Shown: one piece after another, positions 7,180 to 15,118 of the stretch | How the letters are laid out: every line of letters starts with the position of its first letter | Numbering within the stretch: the stretch's first letter is position 1 | Assembly (NCBI GenBank): GCA_023379675.1 | Contig: JAMCPL010000025.1 | Span: 1-41,823, forward strand | Direction: 5' to 3' | From: Actinomycetota bacterium | Lineage (GTDB): Bacteria; Actinomycetota; Acidimicrobiia; Acidimicrobiales; JAMCPL01 | Length of the DNA stretch: 41,823 bases | The notes under the pieces: model-generated | Database searches by the model: none | What the model was told of the DNA's origin: nothing | The model's input: only the letters and a program-made list of their open reading frames with translations | Translations under genes and position numbers: made by a program

Positions 7180-10100
7180 CTACGATGTAGTGAAATATCC
7201 GTAGACATCCACGAGTATATTGACGGAACCTGCCGAGCCATCGTATATGGTGATGTAGCCGCTCGAATCAGGCATGGCAATAGCAAAATTGGGTACGGTG
7301 GCGCCCGGATCCCAGTTGATATTGGAAGATTGTGGGAGAATGGATGAAGGGTCTACCGAAAGGTACCCTTGTGCAGTGCCCCCGAGTGCAGTGAGATTTA
7401 GCATCACCGCACTCACCCCTGAACTTGGCACACCGCCAACTCCTAATACCTTCACTGCTATCTCTTTGTCGGATGCAAGGGTATGCCCGTTGCACTGAGC
7501 CTGGCTACCCGAGAGATTGGATGGATTCCCCGACCTGGTGTCACAGATACGTACGGGGTTTATCGCCACGCCATCCGCGCCACCAGTGGTACTCGATGCT
7601 CCGGTAAAGTACCCGTACACATCCAGCACGGCATTCGTGCTTGCAGAACTGTAGATTGTCACCTCACCGTTGGAACCAAGCGGCACCACAACCTGATTGG
7701 CACGGGTCTCGTCCGTCACCCAGTTCAGGTTGGAAGTCGTAGGTCTCGACACTCCAGCCGGATACATGGTGAAATAGCCCTCGCTCGAAGGTGAGGCAAC
7801 CGTTAGATTGAATACGACCGCCGACGCACTAGCCGGTATGCCGTCTATTCCCCCGACATGTACGGAATCGCTCTGATTGGCGGGGATCATGCCAAGGCCT
7901 GCGTCGGACAAGGGCAGGTTGGCGCAGTAGCTCTGGTGAGCCGACTTGTAAGCAAGCATGGAGCAACGGGTGTCAACCATACGCGCAGGGGCAGCCAGTG
8001 GAACGTACCGCCCGCCACTCGATGGCGCCGAGGGATACTCGCCGTACCCTTCGACATCCACCACAACGTTGACATAACCGGTATTGTTGTAAATGGACAC
8101 CTTGCCGGCGTATGCTCCAGATACCGGAAGCGAAATCGCTACGAAGTTGGGTACCGCTGCACTGGACGATGCGTTGACGCTGGACACCACCGGCCTTGGC
8201 ATGCCGGCTGGATATACAGTTAGATACGTTGGCTGCGTAGCTCCAACTGCTGTCACGTTCAGGTAAATCATGGTGGCACCTGATGGGATGCCGGAGATCC
8301 CTGACACATCCAGCGTAAGCACTCCCGCCGGTCCGAGCGTCTTACCCTCACACTGGGTAAGCGCCGTGCCGGAGAGACCCGATGGATTGCCTGGTCTTGT
8401 ATCACATACCCGTACGGGTGTGACCGGATGGTAAGTGCTGGCAGCAGCACCGGTCGTCGATGCCGCGCTACAAAGCGCCGGAACCAGATCGGCGCCGTTC
8501 GGAGTACCGATACCTGACGCCATGTCGTAGCCGGTAGTGGCGGGATACAGCCCATGATTGGTACCGGTGGCATCATTGTTGCCAGATGTTATATCGTAGA
8601 ATGCACCTGAATCGTCAGTAGCCAGCTTGTACAGGACAGGATTAAGGAACCCTACCGGCCCGGCAGCACAAAGCTGGTTTGCCATCGTCACCACCGAGGC
8701 CCATACAGGCGTGGCCATCGACGTTCCTGCAATCAGCTCCCAGCCGGCATTGTTGCATCCTCCGGCAGTGCAATACATCGAATATCCTACCTGTGCATTC
8801 GCGGAAACGTCGGGAACCTCCCTACACAGCCCCGAAGCGGCTGAACACGGCGCACCAGAGGAATACTTGTTGACCACGCCTGGAGCGGACTGCCAGGAAG
8901 GCATTGACCAAAATTTCGAGATGCCACCGCCACCACCTTCGCCGTTATGACTGTTCCATACCGACTCGGTGCGAGGAGAAGTCAAAGAACTCAGGTCTGT
9001 CCCGCCAACTCCTGTAACATAAGGATCGCTTGCCGGGTCGTCGACGGCAAGTGCTGTATCAGGAGTAGACGAGCCGGGCACGTAGCAGCCGGCTGATCCC
9101 GAATCTCCTGCCGCGGCAAGCACTGTCTGCCCCTGAACTGCAGCCTGCTCGAACAGTGTCTTCTCGGCCTGCGCTTGGCTCTGTCCCACCGCCTGCTCGC
9201 AGTTGCCGTAACTTATGTTGATGACTTTTGCGATATTGGCATCGACCGCTGATCGCAGCGCGTCGTAATATCCCGTATCTGTGTTAGGAGCCTCGTACAC
9301 ATCCACCGTAGCCGCAGGAACCATGCCAATTATGTTCTCCACATCGCTGGTGGCTTCGTTGGTATCCGCATTGAAGCTACTCCCACCATCCACTGAAATT
9401 GCATTCACCTTTGTGGATATACCATAGCAACTCTCATATGTCGATATATTTGCTGAAGAAAAGGACCCTAACTCCACCAGTCCTACCGTCTGGCCGGCAC
9501 CGCTCCCACCGCTCTGATACACTGGTCCCAGATCATATCCTTGTGCGAGTTCCTGCGGTGTGAGTCCCCCGAGAGAAGACGCCGAACTGCAGGCCTGTGG
9601 TGGGTAGGACGTAGCAGCGTAGGGGCGTGGCGGGTAGGACGTAGCAGCGTAGGGGCGTGGCGGGTAGGCCGTGGTGGTGGCGTAGGGGCGTGGCAGTAGA
9701 TTGAGGTACACGCTCTGTGCACGGCCGGGGTATCCGCTCCTACTCACCACACGAAGCTGAGGCTTGGGAGTGGACATACTGGACAATCCCATGATTCCCT
9801 GGATGGTGGATTGCAATGCGTAAGGCACTTCCGGATGTCCGGCGGCAAAACGCACAACCTGCCTGTTTCTGAGCCTTACGAGGTCTATTGGGACGTGAAA
9901 CGCCGATGACGCTTTCGCTATCGTGGTACTTACGGGGATGGAAAGCCCATCTGGCGAAAGTGATCCCGGGTGCAGGCCAAAAGCGCGAAGCATCTTTAGC
10001 ACTGCACCGGCGACCTGGCTGGGCGCCCCAAAGCGGCGAGCAAATTGACTCACGCTTAGATAGTGCCGGTAGTAGGGAGTTCCAGGTGTCGACACCTCAC

Positions 10101-10368
10101 TTACCAGCCTGGCCAGACCCCCGCCATTATGTGGGAAGAGGCTTACCGTCACATCCAGCCTTGCGGACCCCGGAGCCGTGCCTACCACGCGTGCACCCGC
10201 CGGCAACGGTACGGCGCTCTGACTGATCGGGACCATGGCCGAACCGGGAGTACGTGCAACCGCGGGCTGGATAGGTGAGTCGGGCCAGGATGCAGGGATG
10301 CCGGTACCGGCAGCACCGAGCGCCATTGCCAGCGCAACAACGGAGATGCTACAGCCCAAGGTCCTCAT
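7180..10368 (-). CDS. Secreted S53 (sedolisin/kumamolisin-type) peptidase with C-terminal beta repeats
   Basis: Acid-active serine-carboxyl protease, exported. 1062 residues from ATG 10368, chosen because GGAG lies 6 nt upstream and a signal peptide follows at once (MRTLGCSISVVALAMALGAAG); ATG 10380 is possible. Parts in order: signal peptide (~1-25); pro-kumamolisin activation domain (~55-195); Pro/Tyr-rich hinge with ten-residue repeats (~225-260); S53 catalytic domain (~265-635) with E338 and D342 (NEATSDVE), oxyanion D422 (AAGDSG), S550 (AGTSMATP) and calcium-binding Asp in YDITSG and GYDMASGIGTP. Three ~135-residue beta-rich modules follow (~643-1062), each opening with [VMI]R[VIM][CV]DTR and closing near VDVYGYF. 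The family is active at low pH and fits an acidophile. It probably digests external protein. The role of the modules is unknown, perhaps surface or substrate binding. Confidence 0.92.
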   Translation of the reverse strand: MRTLGCSISVVALAMALGAAGTGIPASWPDSPIQPAVARTPGSAMVPISQSAVPLPAGARVVGTAPGSARLDVTVSLFPHNGGGLARLVSEVSTPGTPYYRHYLSVSQFARRFGAPSQVAGAVLKMLRAFGLHPGSLSPDGLSIPVSTTIAKASSAFHVPIDLVRLRNRQVVRFAAGHPEVPYALQSTIQGIMGLSSMSTPKPQLRVVSRSGYPGRAQSVYLNLLPRPYATTTAYPPRPYAATSYPPRPYAATSYPPQACSSASSLGGLTPQELAQGYDLGPVYQSGGSGAGQTVGLVELGSFSSANISTYESCYGISTKVNAISVDGGSSFNADTNEATSDVENIIGMVPAATVDVYEAPNTDTGYYDALRSAVDANIAKVINISYGNCEQAVGQSQAQAEKTLFEQAAVQGQTVLAAAGDSGSAGCYVPGSSTPDTALAVDDPASDPYVTGVGGTDLSSLTSPRTESVWNSHNGEGGGGGISKFWSMPSWQSAPGVVNKYSSGAPCSAASGLCREVPDVSANAQVGYSMYCTAGGCNNAGWELIAGTSMATPVWASVVTMANQLCAAGPVGFLNPVLYKLATDDSGAFYDITSGNNDATGTNHGLYPATTGYDMASGIGTPNGADLVPALCSAASTTGAAASTYHPVTPVRVCDTRPGNPSGLSGTALTQCEGKTLGPAGVLTLDVSGISGIPSGATMIYLNVTAVGATQPTYLTVYPAGMPRPVVSSVNASSSAAVPNFVAISLPVSGAYAGKVSIYNNTGYVNVVVDVEGYGEYPSAPSSGGRYVPLAAPARMVDTRCSMLAYKSAHQSYCANLPLSDAGLGMIPANQSDSVHVGGIDGIPASASAVVFNLTVASPSSEGYFTMYPAGVSRPTTSNLNWVTDETRANQVVVPLGSNGEVTIYSSASTNAVLDVYGYFTGASSTTGGADGVAINPVRICDTRSGNPSNLSGSQAQCNGHTLASDKEIAVKVLGVGGVPSSGVSAVMLNLTALGGTAQGYLSVDPSSILPQSSNINWDPGATVPNFAIAMPDSSGYITIYDGSAGSVNILVDVYGYFTTS
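9602..9694 (-). repeat. 30-bp tandem repeat in the peptidase hinge
   Basis: Two identical 30-bp units (9602-9631, 9632-9661) and a third degenerate 33-bp unit (9662-9694). They encode the YPPRPYAATS-type repeats between the propeptide and the catalytic domain, where a flexible Pro-rich linker would expose the processing site. Confidence 0.85.
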
Positions 10369-10493
10369 ACATGACTCCATAGGTATATGTTTTGCCTCGT
10401 GCTTTAGTAATCCATGTAGCAACGCCCGTAACAATAAATGGCTTCACGACCAAAGTCGTGAATAGCTGTAGATGGACGTGAACGCATCCAGTA

Positions 10494-10823
10494 TCAAGCG
10501 GATTGACGGCGGGTTTCTGGACTATGAGAGCGCAGGTGCTCGTCCAGCTTGCCCTCGACACGGTGAATGTCAGACTTCAAATTGGCTTCGACTTTATTCA
10601 GGTCTTCTTTGGTGGCCATATGCATGATTACAGTGTCGACTCGAGCGGTTTGGTTGGCCATCTCAACTCTTACCTGTCCCATCTCAACTCTTACCTGTCC
10701 CATCTCAACTCTTACCTGTCCCATCTCAGCCTGCAAAGAGCGGCGTCCTTGCCTGGCATCTACGACAAAGGCTATAAGTGCGGCAAGTATGATCCCGATC
10801 AGCGTCCAAACGGCGGCCAGCAT
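10494..10823 (-). CDS. Small membrane-anchored coiled-coil protein
   Basis: 109 residues: an N-terminal membrane helix (about 3-20, AVWTLIGIILAALIAFVV), then a long coiled coil. The coil contains three identical heptads (MGQVRVE) encoded by a perfect 21-bp DNA repeat, followed by ATKEDLNKVEANLKSDIHRV, which resembles DUF1640-like or haemolysin-XhlA-like small proteins. Function unknown. The start has no Shine-Dalgarno, but TAAGAT lies 12 nt before the ATG, the same leaderless layout as other genes here. It is upstream of the sedolisin gene on the same strand, 125 bp away. Confidence 0.65.
   Translation of the reverse strand: MLAAVWTLIGIILAALIAFVVDARQGRRSLQAEMGQVRVEMGQVRVEMGQVRVEMANQTARVDTVIMHMATKEDLNKVEANLKSDIHRVEGKLDEHLRSHSPETRRQSA
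10659..10721 (-). repeat. 21-bp x3 perfect tandem repeat (heptad coding)
   Basis: Identical units at 10659-10679, 10680-10700 and 10701-10721, with a partial fourth. Each unit encodes one coiled-coil heptad, so copy number sets the length of the coiled coil without breaking frame or heptad phase. Confidence 0.9.
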
Positions 10824-10829
10824 GAGATC

Positions 10830-10835
10830 ATCTTA
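10830..10835 (-). promoter_or_regulatory. -10-like box TAAGAT of the coiled-coil gene (leaderless type)
   Basis: On the minus strand TAAGAT begins 12 nt before ATG 10823, with no ribosome site between. It matches the spacing seen before several other genes in the window. Confidence 0.4.
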
Positions 10836-11363
10836 GCATGACGCGAGCACCAAGATGCCAACTGGATACCAATTAGGCGTTGGCCGCAGTCTAGCCACAC
10901 TCTCGACATGTACCAAGGTACTGAATGTAATGTATTTACCGCTCGAAACCACTCACTGCCGTGCACGCAACGTCGGGGGATTTCAAAAGTATTGAATGTA
11001 CTTGTATTCCAAACTATGGAGGTATCATATTCATCGGCGTTCCGAATTACATCGGTGGTGGTATCTAAATCGAGACGGCATTTACACGGAATTGGGGGAT
11101 GGAAGTAAGTAACGCCACATCCTGGCCCTTCAGGGACGGGAGAAGGTCAAATTAGCACAGAGCCAGCAGCCTGCAAATGAGCAGTCACCCAGTATATCTA
11201 CGACCATGCATTGCTCATCCGGCACCCATCCGGAACTACACAATCGTACGGATCGAGCAACGTCAGTCAACAACGCACGCCGTCTCGCATTACCCATCCG
11301 GCCACTACGCACAATTTTTCATAAACTGCTGCCCCTACCCTTCCCCCCTGGGGTGGATCGTGT
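10836..11363. other. Gene-less stretch upstream of the copper operon
   Basis: About 530 bp with no supported gene on either strand. It holds a short palindrome (GTACC-aa-GGTAC, 10910-10921) and two related segments with the core TGAATGTA (near 10921 and 10992). The divergent promoter of the coiled-coil gene lies at its left edge. No IS end, tRNA or known RNA element is recognised. Confidence 0.4.
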
Positions 11364-11369
11364 TATACT
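11364..11369 (+). promoter_or_regulatory. Possible -10 box TATACT of the copZ-copA operon
   Basis: TATACT about 100 bp before copZ. Just upstream is a G/C-rich near-palindrome (CCCCtGGGG, 11345-11353) within a C-rich run, in the place where a CsoR- or CueR-type copper regulator could bind. No regulator gene is adjacent. The operator idea is inference. Confidence 0.35.
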
Positions 11370-11411
11370 AACAACACAGCGGACCAGTATGGCTCGCTTG
11401 CACAGGATGAC

Positions 11412-11442
11412 GCATGGACGCCCAATGATTGGGTATCCATGC
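11412..11442 (+). promoter_or_regulatory. 31-bp near-perfect inverted repeat in the copZ leader
   Basis: GCATGGA (11412-11418) pairs with TCCATGC (11436-11442), and inside it CCCAAT (11421-11426) pairs with ATTGGG (11428-11433), interrupted only by a 2/2 mismatch. It lies 14 nt before the AAGGAG ribosome site (11457-11462). In RNA it forms a stable hairpin; in DNA it could be an operator. Confidence 0.6.
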
Positions 11443-11470
11443 ACGTTAGAACAGTAAAGGAGAACAGACT

Positions 11471-11701
11471 ATGCCATTGATCGAAATATCCGTACCTGGA
11501 ATATCATGCGCCCATTGCAAGTCCTCGATAGAAGGAGCGTTGCGGCCCGTCGCAGGGGTGGATCAAGCTGTTGTGGACGTGAGCACAAAGACCGTAGCCG
11601 TATCCTACGGATCACCTGCCACCCTCGATGCCATCACCGAAGTCATCGAGAACCAGGGATATGATGTAGCATCTTACGAAGAACTGGAGAGTAGGCAATG
11701 A
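11471..11701 (+). CDS. copZ: Copper chaperone CopZ-like (HMA domain)
   Basis: 76-residue single heavy-metal-associated domain with the metal-binding motif GISCAHC near residue 11. It binds Cu(I) in the cytoplasm and hands it to the export ATPase encoded next. The ribosome site AAGGAG lies 8 nt before the ATG. The stop overlaps the start of copA (ATGA at 11698), so the two are translationally coupled. Length and fold pattern (beta-alpha-beta-beta-alpha-beta) are normal for the family. Confidence 0.93.
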   Translation: MPLIEISVPGISCAHCKSSIEGALRPVAGVDQAVVDVSTKTVAVSYGSPATLDAITEVIENQGYDVASYEELESRQ

Positions 11702-14019
11702 CACCGTCATCGGCAGCAACCACATCGCCACCGGAGACTTCGGAACCGGAATGGGCAGGGAGCATAAGCAACTCACTGGCAACGTTGGAGATAGGGATAG
11801 AGGGAATGACCTGCGCGTCATGCGTCTCCAGGGTCGAAAAGACGTTGAAACGCCTCCCGGGCGTGTACGACGCCACCGTCAACCTCGCAACCGAACGAGC
11901 CACTGTGCGCTACGCGCCAAGCAGTGTCGGCTTCGACGGTTTCGTACAGGCCGTGACCGGAATCGGATACCAGGCGCACTCGCTCGAAGACGGTAGCGGC
12001 TCGGAAAATGCCGCTCACAAGGATGCTCTTGCAGCAATGAGGCGCGATGTCGTACTTGCCTTCGCCCTTGCAGTACCGGTCCTTGTCCTTTCCGAGGGAT
12101 CCACGTTCTTCCCTGCATTTCACAGGGCTCTAATCTCGGCCAGTCCCTGGGGACATTTCTACGACTGGATACAGTTTGTCTTCACGACGATTATTCTCGC
12201 CATTCCCGGGAAGAGGTTCTTCAAGCCTGGCCTGCTCGCATACCGGCACCTCTCTCCGGATATGAATTCACTGGTCTCCACAGGAGTGGGAGCAGCCTGG
12301 CTATACGGGGTCGTGGTCCTAGTGGCGCCTAGCCTCTTCCCGCTCATCGCGCGCCAGGTTTACTTTGATTCCGCTGCAGTGATCGTTGCACTGATACTGC
12401 TCGGAAAATACTTCGAAGAGCTTGCCAAGGGCCGTACATCTCAAGCCATCAAGAAACTGGCCGGCCTGCAGTCAAAAGAAGCCCGGCTCCTACGCGATGA
12501 TGGAAGCGAAGAGGACGTACCCGTAGGCTCGTTACATGCCGGTGATCACATAGCCATACGGCCTGGCGAGCGCCTGCCCGTCGATGGCAGGGTGGTGGAA
12601 GGTACCTCCCATGTAGACGAAGCCATGCTTACCGGCGAGCCAATGGCTGTATCCAAAACCACCGGAGACAGCGTGGTCGGAGGAACCGTGAACCGCGAAG
12701 GAAGGCTCGTCATCGAAGCCACCTCGGTCGGCGCCGACACCGTTCTCGCGCAGATCATCCGTTTGGTGGAACAGGCACAGACGAGCAAGCTGCCCATACA
12801 GAAACTCGCTGACAGTGTCGTGAAGGTATTCACCCCCATAGTAATAGGCATTGCGCTGGTCTCCTTTGGCGTGTGGCTGGCCTTCGGCCCATCACCAACC
12901 ATCACGACTGCAGTGGTTTCCGCCGTGGCGGTACTGGTGGTCGCCTGCCCATGTGCAATGGGACTTGCAACACCTGCGGCCATCATGGTCGGTACGGGAC
13001 GCTCTGCCGAACTGGGCGTGCTTTTCCGCAATGGTGAAGCTCTCGAAGTGCTCTCGAAAGTAGATACAGTGCTGTTCGACAAGACTGGCACGTTGACTGC
13101 CGGCAAGCCAAGCGTTACCGGCATCGTCTCCGAAGATCCAGGCAAGCTGCTTTCCCTAGCGGCATCGGTGGAATCTGGATCTGAGCACCCTCTGGGCCAG
13201 GCGATCCTGGAAGCAGCAAGGGATCGGGGACTCCATCCTGCCGGCGTTGACGGGTTCGAGGCGGTGGCCGGGTATGGCGCAAGAGCGCTGGTTGATGGGA
13301 TGGAAGTGCTCGTGGGCTCCTCACGCTATCTCGAAAAGGAGGGTGTGGAAGTCGGCAATTTCACAGAACAGGCAGATCAGTTGGCTGCACAGGGCAATAC
13401 GGCTGTCCTCGTGGCGGCAGGAGGAAGCGCTCTTGGCGTACTGGGTATATCGGATGCACCCAGGCCGGAGGTAGCAGGGATAATACCCGCTTTGAAGGCC
13501 CGTGGCCTCCGGATCGTAATGGTCACCGGAGATACCGTACGCACGGCAAATGCCATAGCACAGGAACTGGGTATCTCGGATGTACATGCAGAAGTGCTAC
13601 CACAGGACAAGTCCGCTGTAGTCAAGAAGTTGCAGAGCGAAGGGCATAGGGTGGCATTTACCGGCGACGGGATCAACGACGCGCCTGCACTCGCCCAGGC
13701 TGACGTAGGCATTGCCGTGGCCTCCGGCACGGACATCGCCATAGAGGCCGCCGATGTGGCGCTGGCAAGAGGCAGCGTATCAGGGGTGGTCACGGCGCTG
13801 GACAACGCAAGGCGCACCCTCAGGATAATCAAACTCAACCTCTTCTGGGCCTTCATCTACAACATAGTGCTGATTCCCGTTGCAGCCGGAGCCTTGGCGC
13901 CAGGGTTTGGAATCCGTTTGAACCCCATGCTTGCCGCAGCCGCCATGGCGCTGTCGTCAATCTTTGTCCTGACCAACAGCCTGCGGCTCAAGCGGCTCAC
14001 ACCCTGGAACCCAGCTTGA
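11698..14019 (+). CDS. copA: Copper-exporting P1B-type ATPase CopA
   Basis: 773 residues. It pumps Cu(I) out across the membrane using ATP. There is one N-terminal HMA domain with GMTCASC (C39, C42). The actuator-domain motif is LTGEP (311-315). The intramembrane metal site is CPC (417-419) in [15 protein letters not shown]. The phosphorylated aspartate is D461 in DKTGTLT, followed by the nucleotide-domain SEHP motif (495-498) and the hinge TGDGINDAP (655-663). The late-helix signatures YN (721-722) and MxxSS (750-754) point to Cu(I). Eight membrane helices are expected. It is coupled to copZ upstream. A 36-residue polar N-terminus precedes the HMA domain. Confidence 0.96.
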   Translation: MTPSSAATTSPPETSEPEWAGSISNSLATLEIGIEGMTCASCVSRVEKTLKRLPGVYDATVNLATERATVRYAPSSVGFDGFVQAVTGIGYQAHSLEDGSGSENAAHKDALAAMRRDVVLAFALAVPVLVLSEGSTFFPAFHRALISASPWGHFYDWIQFVFTTIILAIPGKRFFKPGLLAYRHLSPDMNSLVSTGVGAAWLYGVVVLVAPSLFPLIARQVYFDSAAVIVALILLGKYFEELAKGRTSQAIKKLAGLQSKEARLLRDDGSEEDVPVGSLHAGDHIAIRPGERLPVDGRVVEGTSHVDEAMLTGEPMAVSKTTGDSVVGGTVNREGRLVIEATSVGADTVLAQIIRLVEQAQTSKLPIQKLADSVVKVFTPIVIGIALVSFGVWLAFGPSPTITTAVVSAVAVLVVACPCAMGLATPAAIMVGTGRSAELGVLFRNGEALEVLSKVDTVLFDKTGTLTAGKPSVTGIVSEDPGKLLSLAASVESGSEHPLGQAILEAARDRGLHPAGVDGFEAVAGYGARALVDGMEVLVGSSRYLEKEGVEVGNFTEQADQLAAQGNTAVLVAAGGSALGVLGISDAPRPEVAGIIPALKARGLRIVMVTGDTVRTANAIAQELGISDVHAEVLPQDKSAVVKKLQSEGHRVAFTGDGINDAPALAQADVGIAVASGTDIAIEAADVALARGSVSGVVTALDNARRTLRIIKLNLFWAFIYNIVLIPVAAGALAPGFGIRLNPMLAAAAMALSSIFVLTNSLRLKRLTPWNPA

Positions 14020-14231
14020 TCAGCTCATCCTGCGGATACTGATCTTGCCGATCAATGATGCCATGGCCTTAGGAATTGGCGTTGCCTACCATCGTATCTG
14101 CTTGCACACGTTCACTTGGCTTGGCGCTGGGACTGCCACTTCCCTGTACAATCATGTAGCCGACTCATCGAGACTGTCGCAACTGGTAAAGTGGGCAGGT
14201 CAGTAATAGGTCCGATCAGTAGTAGTGCAGG

Positions 14232-14945
14232 TTAGTGGCAAACCAATCGGTTGTTCGGTCCAACCGTATGGCAGGACGATGCAACCAGGAATATAATCAG
14301 AACTACGATGACGGTGATCGCCACTACGGTCATCCCGATGATAATTCCAGCAATTGCAAAACCCCTGCCACCATATGCACCACCGCTCTTGTCGATCTGC
14401 GACTTTGCCGAAAAGCCAAGAACGGTTCCCACTATTGCTGTCAGTGGCCATATCGGGAATATCAATATGCCGCCCACCGAGCAGAGGAACGACGCTATAG
14501 CCAGGCCACTGGTGGGCTGGGCCTGCTGGTAAGGAGGGTAGTAACCTCCCTGAACAGGGCCGTACGGCGGGGAGCCGTAAGCGTTGCCGTATGGAGGTTG
14601 GCCACCCGAAGGCGCACCGTACGGCGGGGAGCCGTAAGCGTTGCCGTATGGAGGTTGGCCACCCGAAGGCGCACCGTACGGCGGGGAGCCGTAAGCGTTG
14701 CCGTATGGAGGTTGGCCACCCGAAGGCGCACCGTACGGCGGGGAGCCGTAAGCGTTGCCGTATGGAGGTTGGCCACCCGAAGGCGCACCAGCAGGTTGAG
14801 GGCATGGTGGAGGCGGGGACGGGCTGTAACCGCTGTCACCGCCGGCTTCAGACGGGCCTTCCTTGGACGGTATCGCCGTGCCGTCAGGACCAGGCCACTC
14901 ACTCCCTACGGCACCAGATCCAGTATCACCGCTGGTGCCCATCAT
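14232..14945 (-). CDS. Repeat-rich DUF4190-like membrane protein
   Basis: 237 residues. A polar N-terminus leads into a Gly/Pro/Tyr-rich cytoplasm-type region with four perfect 19-residue repeats (GAPSGGQPPYGNAYGSPPY), then two membrane segments (about 147-180 and 195-226) in the DUF4190 arrangement (SGLAIASFLCSVGGIL ... GFAIAGIIIG). The ribosome site GAGGGGG lies 7 nt before ATG 14945; a second ATG follows directly. Such proteins are common in actinobacteria, often near cell-division or secretion genes, and their role is unclear. The gene is divergent from the MMPL transporter. Confidence 0.8.
   Translation of the reverse strand: MMGTSGDTGSGAVGSEWPGPDGTAIPSKEGPSEAGGDSGYSPSPPPPCPQPAGAPSGGQPPYGNAYGSPPYGAPSGGQPPYGNAYGSPPYGAPSGGQPPYGNAYGSPPYGAPSGGQPPYGNAYGSPPYGPVQGGYYPPYQQAQPTSGLAIASFLCSVGGILIFPIWPLTAIVGTVLGFSAKSQIDKSGGAYGGRGFAIAGIIIGMTVVAITVIVVLIIFLVASSCHTVGPNNRLVCH
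14561..14788 (-). repeat. 57-bp x4 perfect tandem repeat
   Basis: Identical units at 14561-14617, 14618-14674, 14675-14731 and 14732-14788, each encoding 19 residues of the Pro/Tyr/Gly-rich domain. Perfect identity between copies implies recent expansion or ongoing homogenisation. Confidence 0.95.
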
Positions 14946-14992
14946 GGTACCGCCCCCTCAAACTCTCGAGCCAAATATTTGCCATACCTGAC

Positions 14993-15055
14993 TGTACACC
15001 ACCTGGCCCGTGATGTACACTGATTACTTCCATGTATGTCGTCCATGTATGTCGT
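14993..15055. promoter_or_regulatory. Paired TGTACA sites and a 13-bp tandem repeat between divergent genes
   Basis: The palindromic hexamer TGTACA occurs at 14993-14998 and 15014-15019, two helical turns apart. Next comes CCATGTATGTCGT twice in tandem (15030-15042, 15043-15055). All lie in the gap between the divergent DUF4190 and MMPL genes. They are possible regulator sites, with no known match. Confidence 0.35.
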
Positions 15056-15118
15056 TCACGCCACAATTCGCGTCCCGTTTACCACTCGGGTCAACCGACC
15101 TCGACGCATTTTAACTAA

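Noticed and set aside
10908-11108. 66-codon frame in the gap before copZ
   Set aside because: No ribosome site, no family, composition not like neighbouring genes.
14561-14788. CRISPR-like array
   Set aside because: The 57-bp units are contiguous with no spacers and are in frame inside a gene.
14235-15023. Plus-strand frames with repeated segments opposite the DUF4190 gene
   Set aside because: They repeat only because the DNA does; the minus-strand frame has a ribosome site and membrane helices.
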